The notes under the pieces are model-generated. The model searched no databases. It had not been told where the DNA came from and saw only the letters and a list, made by a program, of their open reading frames with translations. 32,361 nt of DNA. Origin: Candidatus Poribacteria bacterium (GTDB lineage: Bacteria; Poribacteria; WGA-4E; WGA-3G). The stretch lies in the NCBI GenBank assembly GCA_022827225.1, contig JAJDTJ010000105.1:1-32361 (forward strand). The letters are read 5' to 3'. The position numbers and the translations under genes are program-made. Below are positions 1-7,469 of the stretch, piece after piece (position 1 is the first letter of the stretch; each line of letters opens with the position of its first letter).

Positions 1-123
1 GTGACAATCAGTCTCATTGAACAACTTTTCCCCAAGTCGATTCATGCGGTGTCAGCAGCCGGTTTTGAGTTGAAAGTGCTTTTGTTTGTTATCGCAACGA
101 GTATAAAGCAGCTATTTGGATAA
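1..123 (+). CDS. Possible C-terminal tail of an unidentified gene cut by the left edge
   Basis: Frame 1 is open from the first base to a TAA at 121-123 and encodes 40 residues, with a hydrophobic stretch (VLLFVIATSIKQLFG) at the end. It points towards the minus-strand gene at 252-2582, with a bidirectional terminator between them, which is the usual arrangement for a convergent gene pair. The GTG at base 1 may be chance. I do not recognise the family, and the open stretch is short enough to be accidental. Confidence 0.25.
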   Translation: MTISLIEQLFPKSIHAVSAAGFELKVLLFVIATSIKQLFG

Positions 124-151
124 AGGTAGCAACTTGGGTTATGTATACTAA

Positions 152-222
152 AAAACGCCCCAACGCCGACTGCTAATCGGCGTTGATTCGCGGTTAGCTG
201 AACCGGCAAGTCGGGGCGTTTT
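152..222. terminator. Bidirectional terminator with nested three-way-junction fold
   Basis: An outer perfect 10-bp stem (AAAACGCCCC at 152-161, GGGGCGTTTT at 213-222) encloses two inner hairpins: AACGCCGA 162-169 with TCGGCGTT 177-184 (8 bp), and CGGTT 191-195 with AACCG 201-205 (5 bp). Read on the minus strand the structure ends in GGGGCGTTTTTTAG, and on the plus strand in GGGGCGTTTTATTTT, so both directions have a T-rich exit. It lies 30 bases past the stop of the cohesin/Spondin_N gene and would end that transcript. Confidence 0.8.
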
Positions 223-251
223 ATTTTAGTTATCAGTTAACTGACAGCCAT

Positions 252-2582
252 TTACTTCAGGATAACCATCCGTCGGGTTGCAGCAAAGTCTGCGGTCTGG
301 AGCGTATAGAAGTAGATACCACTTGCTACGTGCTCACCCACCGAGTTTTTACCATCCCAATACGCTGCAGTCGAGGGTGTCATGTAAGAACCTACGGGCT
401 GCAAGCCTAAGTCTAACGTCCGAACCAATTGACCCGCAACATTGTGGATACTGATCGTAACTTCAGCCGGTTGGCTCAGTTGATACGGAATCCATGTTTC
501 AGGATTGAATGGGTTCGGGAAGTTCTGTGCCAGAATGGTATCTTGCGGTTGCACATCGCCGACATTCAGTTGCAGGCTCAAGAAAGCGTTGCGGATGTCA
601 TCGGTTGTGACCGTGCGTTGGAAGGGACCGGAGACGATGTTCCCGCGTTCGTCATAAAGCGCGATTTCGAGTTTATCGCCGGCTTCAACGACGCTCTTGC
701 GGTTCAGGTCTGCCCAGACAGCGGAGGAACTTTTCGCGTCGCTTGTAACGCTCTCCGTGGCAATGGTGCCGGTGCGGAGGTTTTCAGCGACGACGGTGTA
801 TCCGGTGCCTGTCTGCATACCGCGGATATCGCTGGTAACGATGAATGCCCATGCACTCTTGAAAGTAGAAAGTTCGGGTGCAGCGGCTGCCTCTTCGGCT
901 TCCGGTGCTTCAGCTTCGGTTTCGGCTTCGGCTTCCGGTTGGTTATCCCATGCACTACCGGTGAATTTCACCATAGCACCGGCAGGTGTATTGACGATAT
1001 AACCGCTACCGCCGTCAATACTAAAGCCGTCACCTGCATCAGCCATCGTATAACCGACGAAGGTCTGGGATGCAGCATCGAGTTGGATAACGACCGTTGC
1101 GCCGAGCATTTCTGCCAACGATTTTGCGGTGTAAGGTTCTGCCGGCATCAACGGGATGGAAATCATGTTCAAGCCGGGAACGAGTGTGACATCAAAGCTA
1201 GGTTCTTCAGGTACCGTCGGCTCTTCGACGACAGGCTCTTCAACAACCGGCTCTTCGACAACAGGTTCTTCAACAACAGGTTCTGTGGGTGCATCAACCG
1301 GTGTGATCATGAGCGTCGCTGTCGGTTCTGTCCATGCGAACGCTTCACTGACATCAGCACCGCCTTGGATACCTGGGTGCGGCATAATCACGCCACCTTC
1401 GGTCGGGACACGTGCGTTGCTGCCTGGCGGATCCACCTCCGCATCCAAACCGAGCGGACCTGGAATATCGGAAGCCATCTCTGTGTTATCTTCACTACCC
1501 GCGTCATAAGCCATCAAGGGGATGGTCGCGGTGACTGGCATTCCATCTGCATCAAAGAGTGGGACATCAATAGCGGCGATGATCGCATCGTTCGTTGAGA
1601 CCAACATGGAGCCGACAGACAGCGAAGAATTCACGGCATCAGCAGTTATGGTGACCGTCGAAGATTGGCCCGGCATCGTGTACCGACGCGTCATATCCGC
1701 ATTCATAGCGATCTGGACATTCGCGCCAGCAGCCGCTGCAAGTGCTTCAAGTCCTGAGGTATCTCCACCTTCAGCAAGTGCGACAATCGCTGGACTTGCG
1801 GGTTGACCGGGTACAGCGAGTTTAACGCCGGCAGGGTGTGCTGCGAAAATCGCGGGGGATAGCGTTTGTCCACTCTCACCGTGTACACCCTCCGTCAGGT
1901 TCGTGAGTGTAATCTCGAACATCTGACTGACAGGCATTGCAACCTCAGTAGGTTCTTCAGTCGTTTCTTCTTCCGTGGTTTCCTCAGTAGGTTCAGTCGT
2001 TTCTTCTTCCGTGGTTTCCTCAGCAGGTTCAGTCGTTTCTTCTGCGGGGGTTTCCTCGGTAGTTTCTTCCGTAGTTTCCTCAGTAGTCTCTTCAGCAGCA
2101 GGTACAGTCACCATGCCATCTGCAGTTGTGATTTCCAATGCATTTCCAGTTGCATCAGCAATGATAACATCTGTGAGGGTAATGCTGGATGCTTTCGCCT
2201 CAATAACTTCAAATGTTACCGTGGCGAGTGTACCATCGCCGTCAGACGTACCACCAAGAGCAGCCGCTGCGACTGTAACGCTGCCATCAGCTACCTTAGC
2301 GGGTGTAGGAAACGCACCTGCCGGCAGGTAGTCTGCGTTGGCACTTCCTGTATAACTCAGCGCGGTTGCATCAAAATTAACAGTCGCTTGGTATCCGCCG
2401 ACACCTGCACCCCCCGCTATGTTGATGTTGATCATCAACGGCTCCCCAGCTGCTGGGGATTCAACTTCAGCGGGATCCACAGAGACAACGGCTTGACCGT
2501 AACTCATGGCTGTAAATCCTAAACACATTGCAACAGCTAATAAGGAAAGAAAGATTTTCCTGTTAAAAAGCTGGTCTTTCAT
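252..2582 (-). CDS. Secreted cohesin / Spondin_N multidomain protein with FlgD/T9SS-like C-terminal domain
   Basis: 776 residues. The start is the ATG at 2582, preceded by AAGGAGTG; a longer reading frame to 2642 lacks a ribosome binding site. Order: signal peptide (about 1-30); cohesin-like beta domain (about 31-160); Thr/Glu linker (163-212); Spondin_N-like domain (about 220-428) with the family signatures LAEGG, MLVSTNDA and YDAGSEDNTE; four PVVEE repeats (435-454); a domain of about 80 residues starting VPGLNMISIPLMP (468-548); an acidic linker; a beta-sandwich region (575-675); and a C-terminal FlgD-Ig/T9SS type A-like domain (about 681-776) with NFPNPFNPETWIPYQL and GIYFYTL. Cohesin and Spondin_N modules are known for protein and surface interactions, so a cell-surface or matrix adhesion role is inferred. 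No PorSS genes are in the window, so export by type IX secretion is unproven. Confidence 0.85.
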   Translation of the reverse strand: MKDQLFNRKIFLSLLAVAMCLGFTAMSYGQAVVSVDPAEVESPAAGEPLMININIAGGAGVGGYQATVNFDATALSYTGSANADYLPAGAFPTPAKVADGSVTVAAAALGGTSDGDGTLATVTFEVIEAKASSITLTDVIIADATGNALEITTADGMVTVPAAEETTEETTEETTEETPAEETTEPAEETTEEETTEPTEETTEEETTEEPTEVAMPVSQMFEITLTNLTEGVHGESGQTLSPAIFAAHPAGVKLAVPGQPASPAIVALAEGGDTSGLEALAAAAGANVQIAMNADMTRRYTMPGQSSTVTITADAVNSSLSVGSMLVSTNDAIIAAIDVPLFDADGMPVTATIPLMAYDAGSEDNTEMASDIPGPLGLDAEVDPPGSNARVPTEGGVIMPHPGIQGGADVSEAFAWTEPTATLMITPVDAPTEPVVEEPVVEEPVVEEPVVEEPTVPEEPSFDVTLVPGLNMISIPLMPAEPYTAKSLAEMLGATVVIQLDAASQTFVGYTMADAGDGFSIDGGSGYIVNTPAGAMVKFTGSAWDNQPEAEAETEAEAPEAEEAAAAPELSTFKSAWAFIVTSDIRGMQTGTGYTVVAENLRTGTIATESVTSDAKSSSAVWADLNRKSVVEAGDKLEIALYDERGNIVSGPFQRTVTTDDIRNAFLSLQLNVGDVQPQDTILAQNFPNPFNPETWIPYQLSQPAEVTISIHNVAGQLVRTLDLGLQPVGSYMTPSTAAYWDGKNSVGEHVASGIYFYTLQTADFAATRRMVILK
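1219..1278 (-). repeat. Tandem 15-bp coding repeat (PVVEE linker)
   Basis: Four consecutive 15-bp units (GGCTCTTCGACGACA and variants) encode PVVEE on the minus strand, forming a Pro/Glu linker between the Spondin_N-like domain and the next beta domain. Copies differ at a few positions. This is a typical slippage-prone spacer. Confidence 0.8.
1958..2065 (-). repeat. Tandem 36-bp coding repeat (Thr/Glu linker)
   Basis: Nearly identical 36-bp units begin at 1958, 1994 and 2030 (shared start CAGTCGTTTCTTC). On the minus strand they encode the acidic TTEE/PTEE linker between the cohesin-like and Spondin_N-like domains. Copies 1 and 2 are almost identical; copy 3 diverges. Confidence 0.8.
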
Positions 2583-2736
2583 AAGACACTCCTTATAATT
2601 CAATATTGTGACGTTTTCTCTACCAATCGGTACAGAGGTCAATTCCTCGTTTGCGAATGTAGGCTATCCTCAAAAATAATATTTTTGTTATAGGTGCACA
2701 GGCGGATCGCTTAAACGAGAGCTTTTGTAAAAGGTA

Positions 2737-2765
2737 AGTTTATCCTAATATTATAACGTTGTCAA
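2737..2765 (-). promoter_or_regulatory. Candidate sigma70-type promoter for the cohesin/Spondin_N gene
   Basis: On the minus strand a perfect -35 TTGACA (2765-2760) is followed by 17 bp and TAAACT (2742-2737, 4/6 to TATAAT). A perfect TATAAT also lies at 2755-2750, but only 4 bp from the -35 box, so the spacing argues for the first pairing. The leader would be about 150 nt. Confidence 0.4.
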
Positions 2766-2920
2766 TCAAATTCGGTTTAAGACAATCTTTAGTAAATCAG
2801 ACGAACATACCTTTGCAATCTAATCTTATTAAGTATACCACAAATCATAAACGTTAAACAAATTAAAAACCAGAGGTATTTAGTTTTACACATTCACTTT
2901 ATATCTGTCTATAGTCTCTT

Positions 2921-2970
2921 CGGTAGGAGCGAGTGTTTTTGCTTGGGTGTTTCTTGTCGCTCGCGATTTT
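2921..2970 (+). repeat. Dispersed repeat, copy A
   Basis: This block of about 50 bp (GTAGGAGCGAGTGTTTTTGC at 2923-2942, then CTTGGG and CTCGCGAT) matches the reverse complement of 24988-25034 with few differences. Both ends carry GAGCGA/TCGC-type sequence, so it can fold on itself. It is intergenic in both places, like a REP-type or MITE-derived element. Confidence 0.7.
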
Positions 2971-3048
2971 CCATAAGAAAATGTTAACTTATGTAAACCA
3001 AAACCAATACCGGAACTGAAAACTAAATCGCCCTGAATTAAAAACAGG

Positions 3049-3681
3049 TTATTGATTTACCCGCGGTGCAAGTGCATTCCAGGCATCGCCCAATTCAGCA
3101 GTCGCCTTGTAAACCGGATAGAGTGCTTCCCACATCGCCTTGCGGGCTGCCACAGCGGTATCCGCGTCTCCCTCGGCAAGCGCAGTCTTCAGTTGATTGC
3201 CCATCTCTTGTTGGACGGCTGCACATGTTTGCGTCAGTTCTTCAAGCAGCTGGGCTGCCTGGACCTGCCGCGCGATGAGTTCCGCAACAGACACCTGCAT
3301 ATCCGGCTCGACATCGTAAGCGCGAGCAGGTGTGAAATTGTGAGGCAGTCGTTCACCATCCTCCGAACGCGGTGTATGCGTCGGATGGATATGTGGTGTA
3401 ACAGAGAGGTACATCGTCATCGGTTCATCGCCGAGGACACGCACTGAGTGGCGCTGATCTGCCAGAGCGATACACATCTGCCCCGGTCCTAACTCCTCAG
3501 TTTCACCCTCAATTTCAAATTCGACACGTCCTTCCAGAATTAGGAAAATCTCGTGTCCTAAGTCGTGGCTATGGCGTTGGGCACTCTGCCCAGGCTCCAT
3601 CTTTAGGAACCGCGAACGAATTTGTGGTGTCACCAACACATTGCGAATATCTGTGCGGTAATCGTAAACAGGAAATCCCAT
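3049..3681 (-). CDS. Cupin-domain protein with helical C-terminal extension
   Basis: 210 residues from the ATG at 3681, preceded by GGAGG; the frame stays open to 3849 but has no ribosome binding site there and would run over the promoter. Cupin motif 1 is complete (G31, H37, H39, E44, G51: the HxH-x4-E-x6-G pattern), and motif 2 supplies P66, G67 and H78, so a metal-binding cupin core is expected. Residues about 110-210 are helical and charged, without a domain I recognise. No signal peptide, so cytoplasmic. Small cupins of this form bind metal and act as sensors, isomerases or dioxygenases; the substrate cannot be told. It is transcribed divergently from the DUF5069 gene. Confidence 0.85.
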   Translation of the reverse strand: MGFPVYDYRTDIRNVLVTPQIRSRFLKMEPGQSAQRHSHDLGHEIFLILEGRVEFEIEGETEELGPGQMCIALADQRHSVRVLGDEPMTMYLSVTPHIHPTHTPRSEDGERLPHNFTPARAYDVEPDMQVSVAELIARQVQAAQLLEELTQTCAAVQQEMGNQLKTALAEGDADTAVAARKAMWEALYPVYKATAELGDAWNALAPRVNQ

Positions 3682-3721
3682 CACGTGCCTCCAAACATTT
3701 TCGCCAAACATTTTTCGGATG

Positions 3722-3750
3722 AATATAGCATTTTTGCAGAAAAATGTCAA
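3722..3750 (-). promoter_or_regulatory. Sigma70-type promoter of the cupin gene
   Basis: On the minus strand TTGACA (3750-3745), a 17-bp spacer and TATATT (3727-3722, 5/6). Transcription would start near 3715, giving a leader of about 35 nt to the ATG at 3681. Confidence 0.75.
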
Positions 3751-3776
3751 ATTAAAACTGTTCGCTCCTTTTTTTG

Positions 3777-3805
3777 TTGACACCCGCCGTAAATATACAT
3801 AGAAT
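3777..3805 (+). promoter_or_regulatory. Sigma70-type promoter of the triple-DUF5069 gene
   Basis: TTGACA (3777-3782), 17 bp, TAGAAT (3800-3805, 5/6). It is back to back with the cupin promoter, with 26 bp between the two -35 boxes, so one regulator bound in this gap could affect both directions. Confidence 0.75.
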
Positions 3806-3856
3806 ATTCCTAAAAGACCGATACACCATTTTTCAATTTGGAAGGACATTTTAACA

Positions 3857-5140
3857 ATGGATTTGACACGTCAACCGCCACGTCGTCCCTCAAACCTCGC
3901 GGTCGCTGGGATCGTCGGGGCAGCACGAATGACAGACAAAGCACGCGCCCATAATGACGAAACGCTCGGCGAATATGTCTACGGCGAAAACTCCGGACTG
4001 GATCAGCGCGTCTTAACGTTCTTAGGAATCTCAGCCGACGGATTTGCTGAGGCTGCTGGAGAATACGACGATACCGCACTCGGTAACTGGGTGCTTGAAA
4101 CGAGTGAAAAGAGCGCAGCAGAAATCGCTGAGTTTAATGATGCCGAACTGCGTCAACTGCCCGATACCGACGCTCACAAACAACGGCTGAAGGATCGACT
4201 TGCTCGCTATGCGCCTGGCAGAACCGACATCACAACGGTGTTACAATCGATGGAACTCGACGATTGGGGCAGTTTCTGGCAGGTTGATCTCACCGCTGGT
4301 CCACCGCGCAGCGCACGCGCCGAAGGTATTGCTGGCATCTGTGGTGTCGCACGCATGGCAGATAAAGCACGCGCCGAACGCGCTGGGAAAATCGGGGAAT
4401 ACAAATACGGCGACGATTCCGGACAAGATGTACGGATCCTGACCTTCCTCGGTATTTCAGCCGCAGATTTTCAAGAAGCCGCCGTGAACAACCCGAACGA
4501 TCTCGAAATCGGGGCATGGGTCCGTGAAAACTGTGATAAATCGGACGACGCAATTGAGACTTTCAACGAAACGTTGATAAACTACGCGCCCAATGAAGCG
4601 TCACAGGAACGGTTTAACGCACGTCTCCAAGAAATTGATCCGACCCGGACGGACATCACGACATGGGTCGCACTACAGGACCTCGACGACCAGCTGAGTT
4701 TTGGCATCATAGACCTCAATCGCCGCGCACCGCGGAGTCCATACAGCACTGATGTCTACGGGATGGTTCAACTTGCACGTCTGGTTGATAAGGGACGCGC
4801 TTTCAACAGCAACACGCTCGGTGCCTATTTTTATGGTGAAGATTCGGGGATTGATCGAGCGACGCTTACATTCCTCGGTGTCTCCGCTACAGAATTCGCT
4901 GAGAAACTACAAACCTTATCGACCGATGCAGAGGTTGAGGCGTGGTTGAAAGCGGAACATCCCAAAAGCGATGCCGATATTGCGACATATAATGAGCGGA
5001 TGACACAGATGGGACCGACAGATGAACGCTATAAAGCGTTAATGGCAAACATGATCAATAGGATCGCTCCAGAACGTACCGACATCAATACGTGGTTCGC
5101 GTTGATGCTCCTCGATGATGAGAAGACCTTTGCATCATAG
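3857..5140 (+). CDS. Protein of three tandem DUF5069 domains
   Basis: 427 residues; ATG preceded by GAAGGA. Three copies of one domain of about 140 residues begin at about 1, 143 and 286. Each opens with a DLT/DLN...PPR(R/S) motif, followed by a conserved helix with R-x-x-DK-x-RA (24-31, 166-173, 308-315), a LGxYxYGExSGxD segment (37-49, 179-190, 321-333), an LTFLG(I/V)S motif (53-59, 195-201, 337-343), and an end motif RTDI-x-T. DUF5069 is normally a single small domain; its function is unknown to me. There is no signal peptide or membrane segment, so it should be cytoplasmic. A hairpin repeat and 84 bases separate it from the beta-helix gene, so co-transcription is possible. Confidence 0.85.
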   Translation: MDLTRQPPRRPSNLAVAGIVGAARMTDKARAHNDETLGEYVYGENSGLDQRVLTFLGISADGFAEAAGEYDDTALGNWVLETSEKSAAEIAEFNDAELRQLPDTDAHKQRLKDRLARYAPGRTDITTVLQSMELDDWGSFWQVDLTAGPPRSARAEGIAGICGVARMADKARAERAGKIGEYKYGDDSGQDVRILTFLGISAADFQEAAVNNPNDLEIGAWVRENCDKSDDAIETFNETLINYAPNEASQERFNARLQEIDPTRTDITTWVALQDLDDQLSFGIIDLNRRAPRSPYSTDVYGMVQLARLVDKGRAFNSNTLGAYFYGEDSGIDRATLTFLGVSATEFAEKLQTLSTDAEVEAWLKAEHPKSDADIATYNERMTQMGPTDERYKALMANMINRIAPERTDINTWFALMLLDDEKTFAS

Positions 5141-5157
5141 GTTGATTCGATTGAGAC

Positions 5158-5193
5158 GTGTAGGTTGGGTTGAGCGTATCGAAACCCAACATT
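5158..5193. repeat. REP-like hairpin (GTTGGGTT...AACCCAAC)
   Basis: A perfect 8-bp stem, GTTGGGTT 5164-5171 and AACCCAAC 5183-5190, around an 11-nt loop, in the sequence TGTAGGTTGGGTTGAGCG. The same kind of palindrome (TAGGTTGGGTTGAG...GAAACCCAACA) is, from general knowledge, scattered between genes in many bacterial genomes. It lacks a T-run, so it is a poor terminator; it could stabilise or attenuate the message between the two genes. Confidence 0.7.
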
Positions 5194-5224
5194 CTCATGA
5201 GATCGAACAAGTTGAGGTGACACT

Positions 5225-6490
5225 GTGAAAAACCTTGAAGCGATTGCGGATGTTCAGTCCGGAAAAAGCTCAGTTGCCAACGCTGCGTGGTGGGGTTTCA
5301 ACCCAGAAGATGCGACAGAGACCCTACAAGCCGCGATTGACTCCGGTGCGAAGCGGTTGATCGTTCCGAATATGCGCGCCGATTGGATCGTCCGACCCAT
5401 CAGACTTGCCGGGAATCAGGAGTTGATTTTTGAACCTGGGACAGTCGTTTCTGCAAAACGCGGCGAGTACCGCGGCAGAGGCGACTATATGTTCACGGCA
5501 CAAGATGTCGAGAATCTCACTATCCGTGGATACGGCGCAACTTTCCGCATGTGGAAACAGGACTATATCACCGGACTTGTCCTTGAACAGATGGGTTGGA
5601 ACCGTTGGTACGGACCGTACGAAAAAGCTGAGTGGCGGATGACCCTCGCAATTCGAGGTGCTAAAAACGTAACCGTCGCTGGCTTAACCCTCGAAGATAG
5701 CGGTGGAGACGGTATCTACATTGATGGCAGCAAGGAACGCATCTATTCTGAAGATGTTCATTTGCGCGACATCGTCTGCAATAACCACTATCGGCAAGGC
5801 ATCAGTATCATCAGTACCGAAAACCTCAAAGTCGACAACTGCTCATTTTCCAATACGTGGGGGACACCGCCTTGCTCGGGCGTAGACATCGAACCCGACA
5901 AAAGCGAACAACGCATAAAGAACGTGGTTTTCTCAGGGTGTAAGTTTATTGATAACGCTGGTGATGGTATCGAAATCTTTCTTGCACATACCACCAACGA
6001 ATCCGACGACGTGACGATGCGCTTTGAAAATTGCTACATCAGCAGTAAACACGGGACAGGAATCCGCGTCTCGAAGATTAGAGATGATGGACCCGGTGGC
6101 AGCATCGAATTTGATAACTGTACGGTTGAAAGCACCGTCGGCTTTGGTATCAAGGTGCAGGAGAAATCGGCAAAAGGGGCGCGGGTGACCTTCACGAACT
6201 GCAGCGTCATCAACACCGCCAAGGATCGGCAGTTCGGTGGCGAGTGGTCCCCGATTTCATTATCGTTGCCACAAACAAATATCGTCCAAACCATGGGCGG
6301 CATCGATTTCATCGACTGTTTTGTTGAGGACGGACATGACCGTCCTGCTGTCGAGTTCACACAACCGCAAAGCGATTTTCCGCTTCAAGACATCACCGGA
6401 ACCGTCATAGTTTTGAATCCTCACGGTGTCCGCGCTGAACTCGGCAAACAGCGTGAAACGCTTCCACTGGTTGTCAAGGCATATAAATAG
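5225..6490 (+). CDS. Right-handed parallel beta-helix protein (pectate-lyase-like fold)
   Basis: 421 residues from a GTG start with GAGGTGAC upstream. Residues about 95-400 show the short repeats of a parallel beta-helix (PbH1 type): successive coils such as VENLTIRGYGATF, KNVTVAGLTLEDSGGDGIYI, GISIISTENLKVDNCSF, and later FENCYISSKHGTGIRV and FDNCTVESTVGFGIKV. The G-D/F-G-I turns and stacked Asn/Cys ladder are typical. No signal peptide, unusual for a secreted polysaccharide lyase or epimerase, so a cytoplasmic role or another export route is possible. The PhyH gene starts 11 bases downstream, indicating one operon. Catalytic residues cannot be assigned by eye. Confidence 0.85.
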   Translation: MKNLEAIADVQSGKSSVANAAWWGFNPEDATETLQAAIDSGAKRLIVPNMRADWIVRPIRLAGNQELIFEPGTVVSAKRGEYRGRGDYMFTAQDVENLTIRGYGATFRMWKQDYITGLVLEQMGWNRWYGPYEKAEWRMTLAIRGAKNVTVAGLTLEDSGGDGIYIDGSKERIYSEDVHLRDIVCNNHYRQGISIISTENLKVDNCSFSNTWGTPPCSGVDIEPDKSEQRIKNVVFSGCKFIDNAGDGIEIFLAHTTNESDDVTMRFENCYISSKHGTGIRVSKIRDDGPGGSIEFDNCTVESTVGFGIKVQEKSAKGARVTFTNCSVINTAKDRQFGGEWSPISLSLPQTNIVQTMGGIDFIDCFVEDGHDRPAVEFTQPQSDFPLQDITGTVIVLNPHGVRAELGKQRETLPLVVKAYK

Positions 6491-6501
6491 GACTCGGAAA
6501 T

Positions 6502-7332
6502 ATGGCGAAAGAATGGACACTTCCCGCAGAACCGCTGCCACCGGACACGCTGAACACTATTTTGGAGGATTTCTACCGAAACGGTGTGACGATCGTCCGG
6601 AATGTGCTCTCACGCGAGGCGTGTGAACAGATAGTCGCACGTGTTAATGAAATTTTCGCTGAGCCTTACTTCATGCAGATGCGAAATGTCAAGGGGTCTC
6701 GGCAAGACGGCAAAGATCCGATCGTGGTACATCGCCTTTTTGAATGCGACCTCATGTTTCGGGATCTGCTCGTGCGTGAACCGATTATCAGCATCGCCGA
6801 AACTGTGTTGGGCGAGCACTGCCACTGTATTGCTCAAGGCTGTATCCTGAATCGAAAAGACCTCGGTATCAACCGATTTCACATTGATGATGGTGTGGAA
6901 TTCCCAATCACACCAGAGATGGATCGGCACGATCCGAGGCTGCGGATGCCAGTGCTTCGCATGTCCGTGCAAATCGCGTTGAGCGATCAAGATGAAGTCA
7001 AATACGGTCCGTCCCAATTCGTTCCGGGCAGCCACTATTCTGGCAGACAACCCGATGATCCAGAACACCCGACGTTTGAGGGCAAGGGACCGACTTCACT
7101 TCTCATGAAAGCCGGTGACCTTTATCTGCTCAATGGGCAGACGTGGCACCGCGGAGCACCAAATCAGACGGATCGGGTACGTTACCTGTTCCACCAAGTC
7201 TACGGACAACGTTTCGTCGCACAGCGGTTTTGGCCCTACCTCAACTACCGTATGCCAGATTACGTTTTGGAAGGTGCGGATGAACGCCTGTTACGCGTTC
7301 TCGGTAAACACCCCGAAATGGCGTATGGGTAA
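6502..7332 (+). CDS. Phytanoyl-CoA dioxygenase (PhyH) family Fe(II)/2-oxoglutarate oxygenase
   Basis: 276 residues. The Fe(II) facial triad is visible: H127 and D129 in RFHIDDG and the distal H216 in QTWHRGAP; R225 or R227 (TDRVRY) would bind 2-oxoglutarate. The typical middle segment with PGSH (175-178) is present. Enzymes of this family hydroxylate or halogenate small molecules using O2 and 2-oxoglutarate; the substrate varies widely and cannot be named here. The start follows the beta-helix stop by 11 bases, so the pair is probably co-translated. Cytoplasmic. PhyH paralogues are known to be numerous in Poribacteria, which fits the suggested host. Confidence 0.9.
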   Translation: MAKEWTLPAEPLPPDTLNTILEDFYRNGVTIVRNVLSREACEQIVARVNEIFAEPYFMQMRNVKGSRQDGKDPIVVHRLFECDLMFRDLLVREPIISIAETVLGEHCHCIAQGCILNRKDLGINRFHIDDGVEFPITPEMDRHDPRLRMPVLRMSVQIALSDQDEVKYGPSQFVPGSHYSGRQPDDPEHPTFEGKGPTSLLMKAGDLYLLNGQTWHRGAPNQTDRVRYLFHQVYGQRFVAQRFWPYLNYRMPDYVLEGADERLLRVLGKHPEMAYG

Positions 7333-7469
7333 AATATCAATCCTACACCGTAAATGATTTCTTATGGCATGAAAACTGCGTTCTTTTGATTCGTCGGATG
7401 AATAAATATATCTATAGGCAACGTTACCACTTTACAATTGTCAAATTGCGTTAGAGGATAGAGACAATT

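Larger units (their letters stand above)
2583..3048. other. Intergenic region of 466 bases: leader, candidate promoter and a dispersed repeat
   Basis: AT-rich, without a convincing gene. It holds the long 5' leader of the cohesin/Spondin_N gene, its candidate promoter (2737-2765, minus), a copy of a dispersed repeat (2921-2970), and a short inverted repeat CATAAG/CTTATG just beyond it. I see no terminator of standard form for the cupin gene that ends at 3049. Confidence 0.5.

Noticed and set aside
429..1598. Long plus-strand open frame across the cohesin/Spondin_N gene
   Set aside because: It lies wholly antisense to a well-supported gene, has a Cys/Arg-rich composition typical of shadow frames and no ribosome binding site.
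1940..2100. CRISPR-like array
   Set aside because: The 36-bp units are directly adjacent, in coding sequence, without unique spacers, and no cas gene is in the window.
1866..2522. Plus-strand open frame rich in Phe/Ser/Arg
   Set aside because: It is the antisense reading of the Thr/Glu linker repeat; repetitive composition keeps the frame open by chance.
7384..7412. Promoter for the carbonic anhydrase gene (TTGATT-N17-TATCTA)
   Set aside because: The -10 box is poor and the surrounding AT-rich sequence offers several equal candidates, so no single site could be defended.
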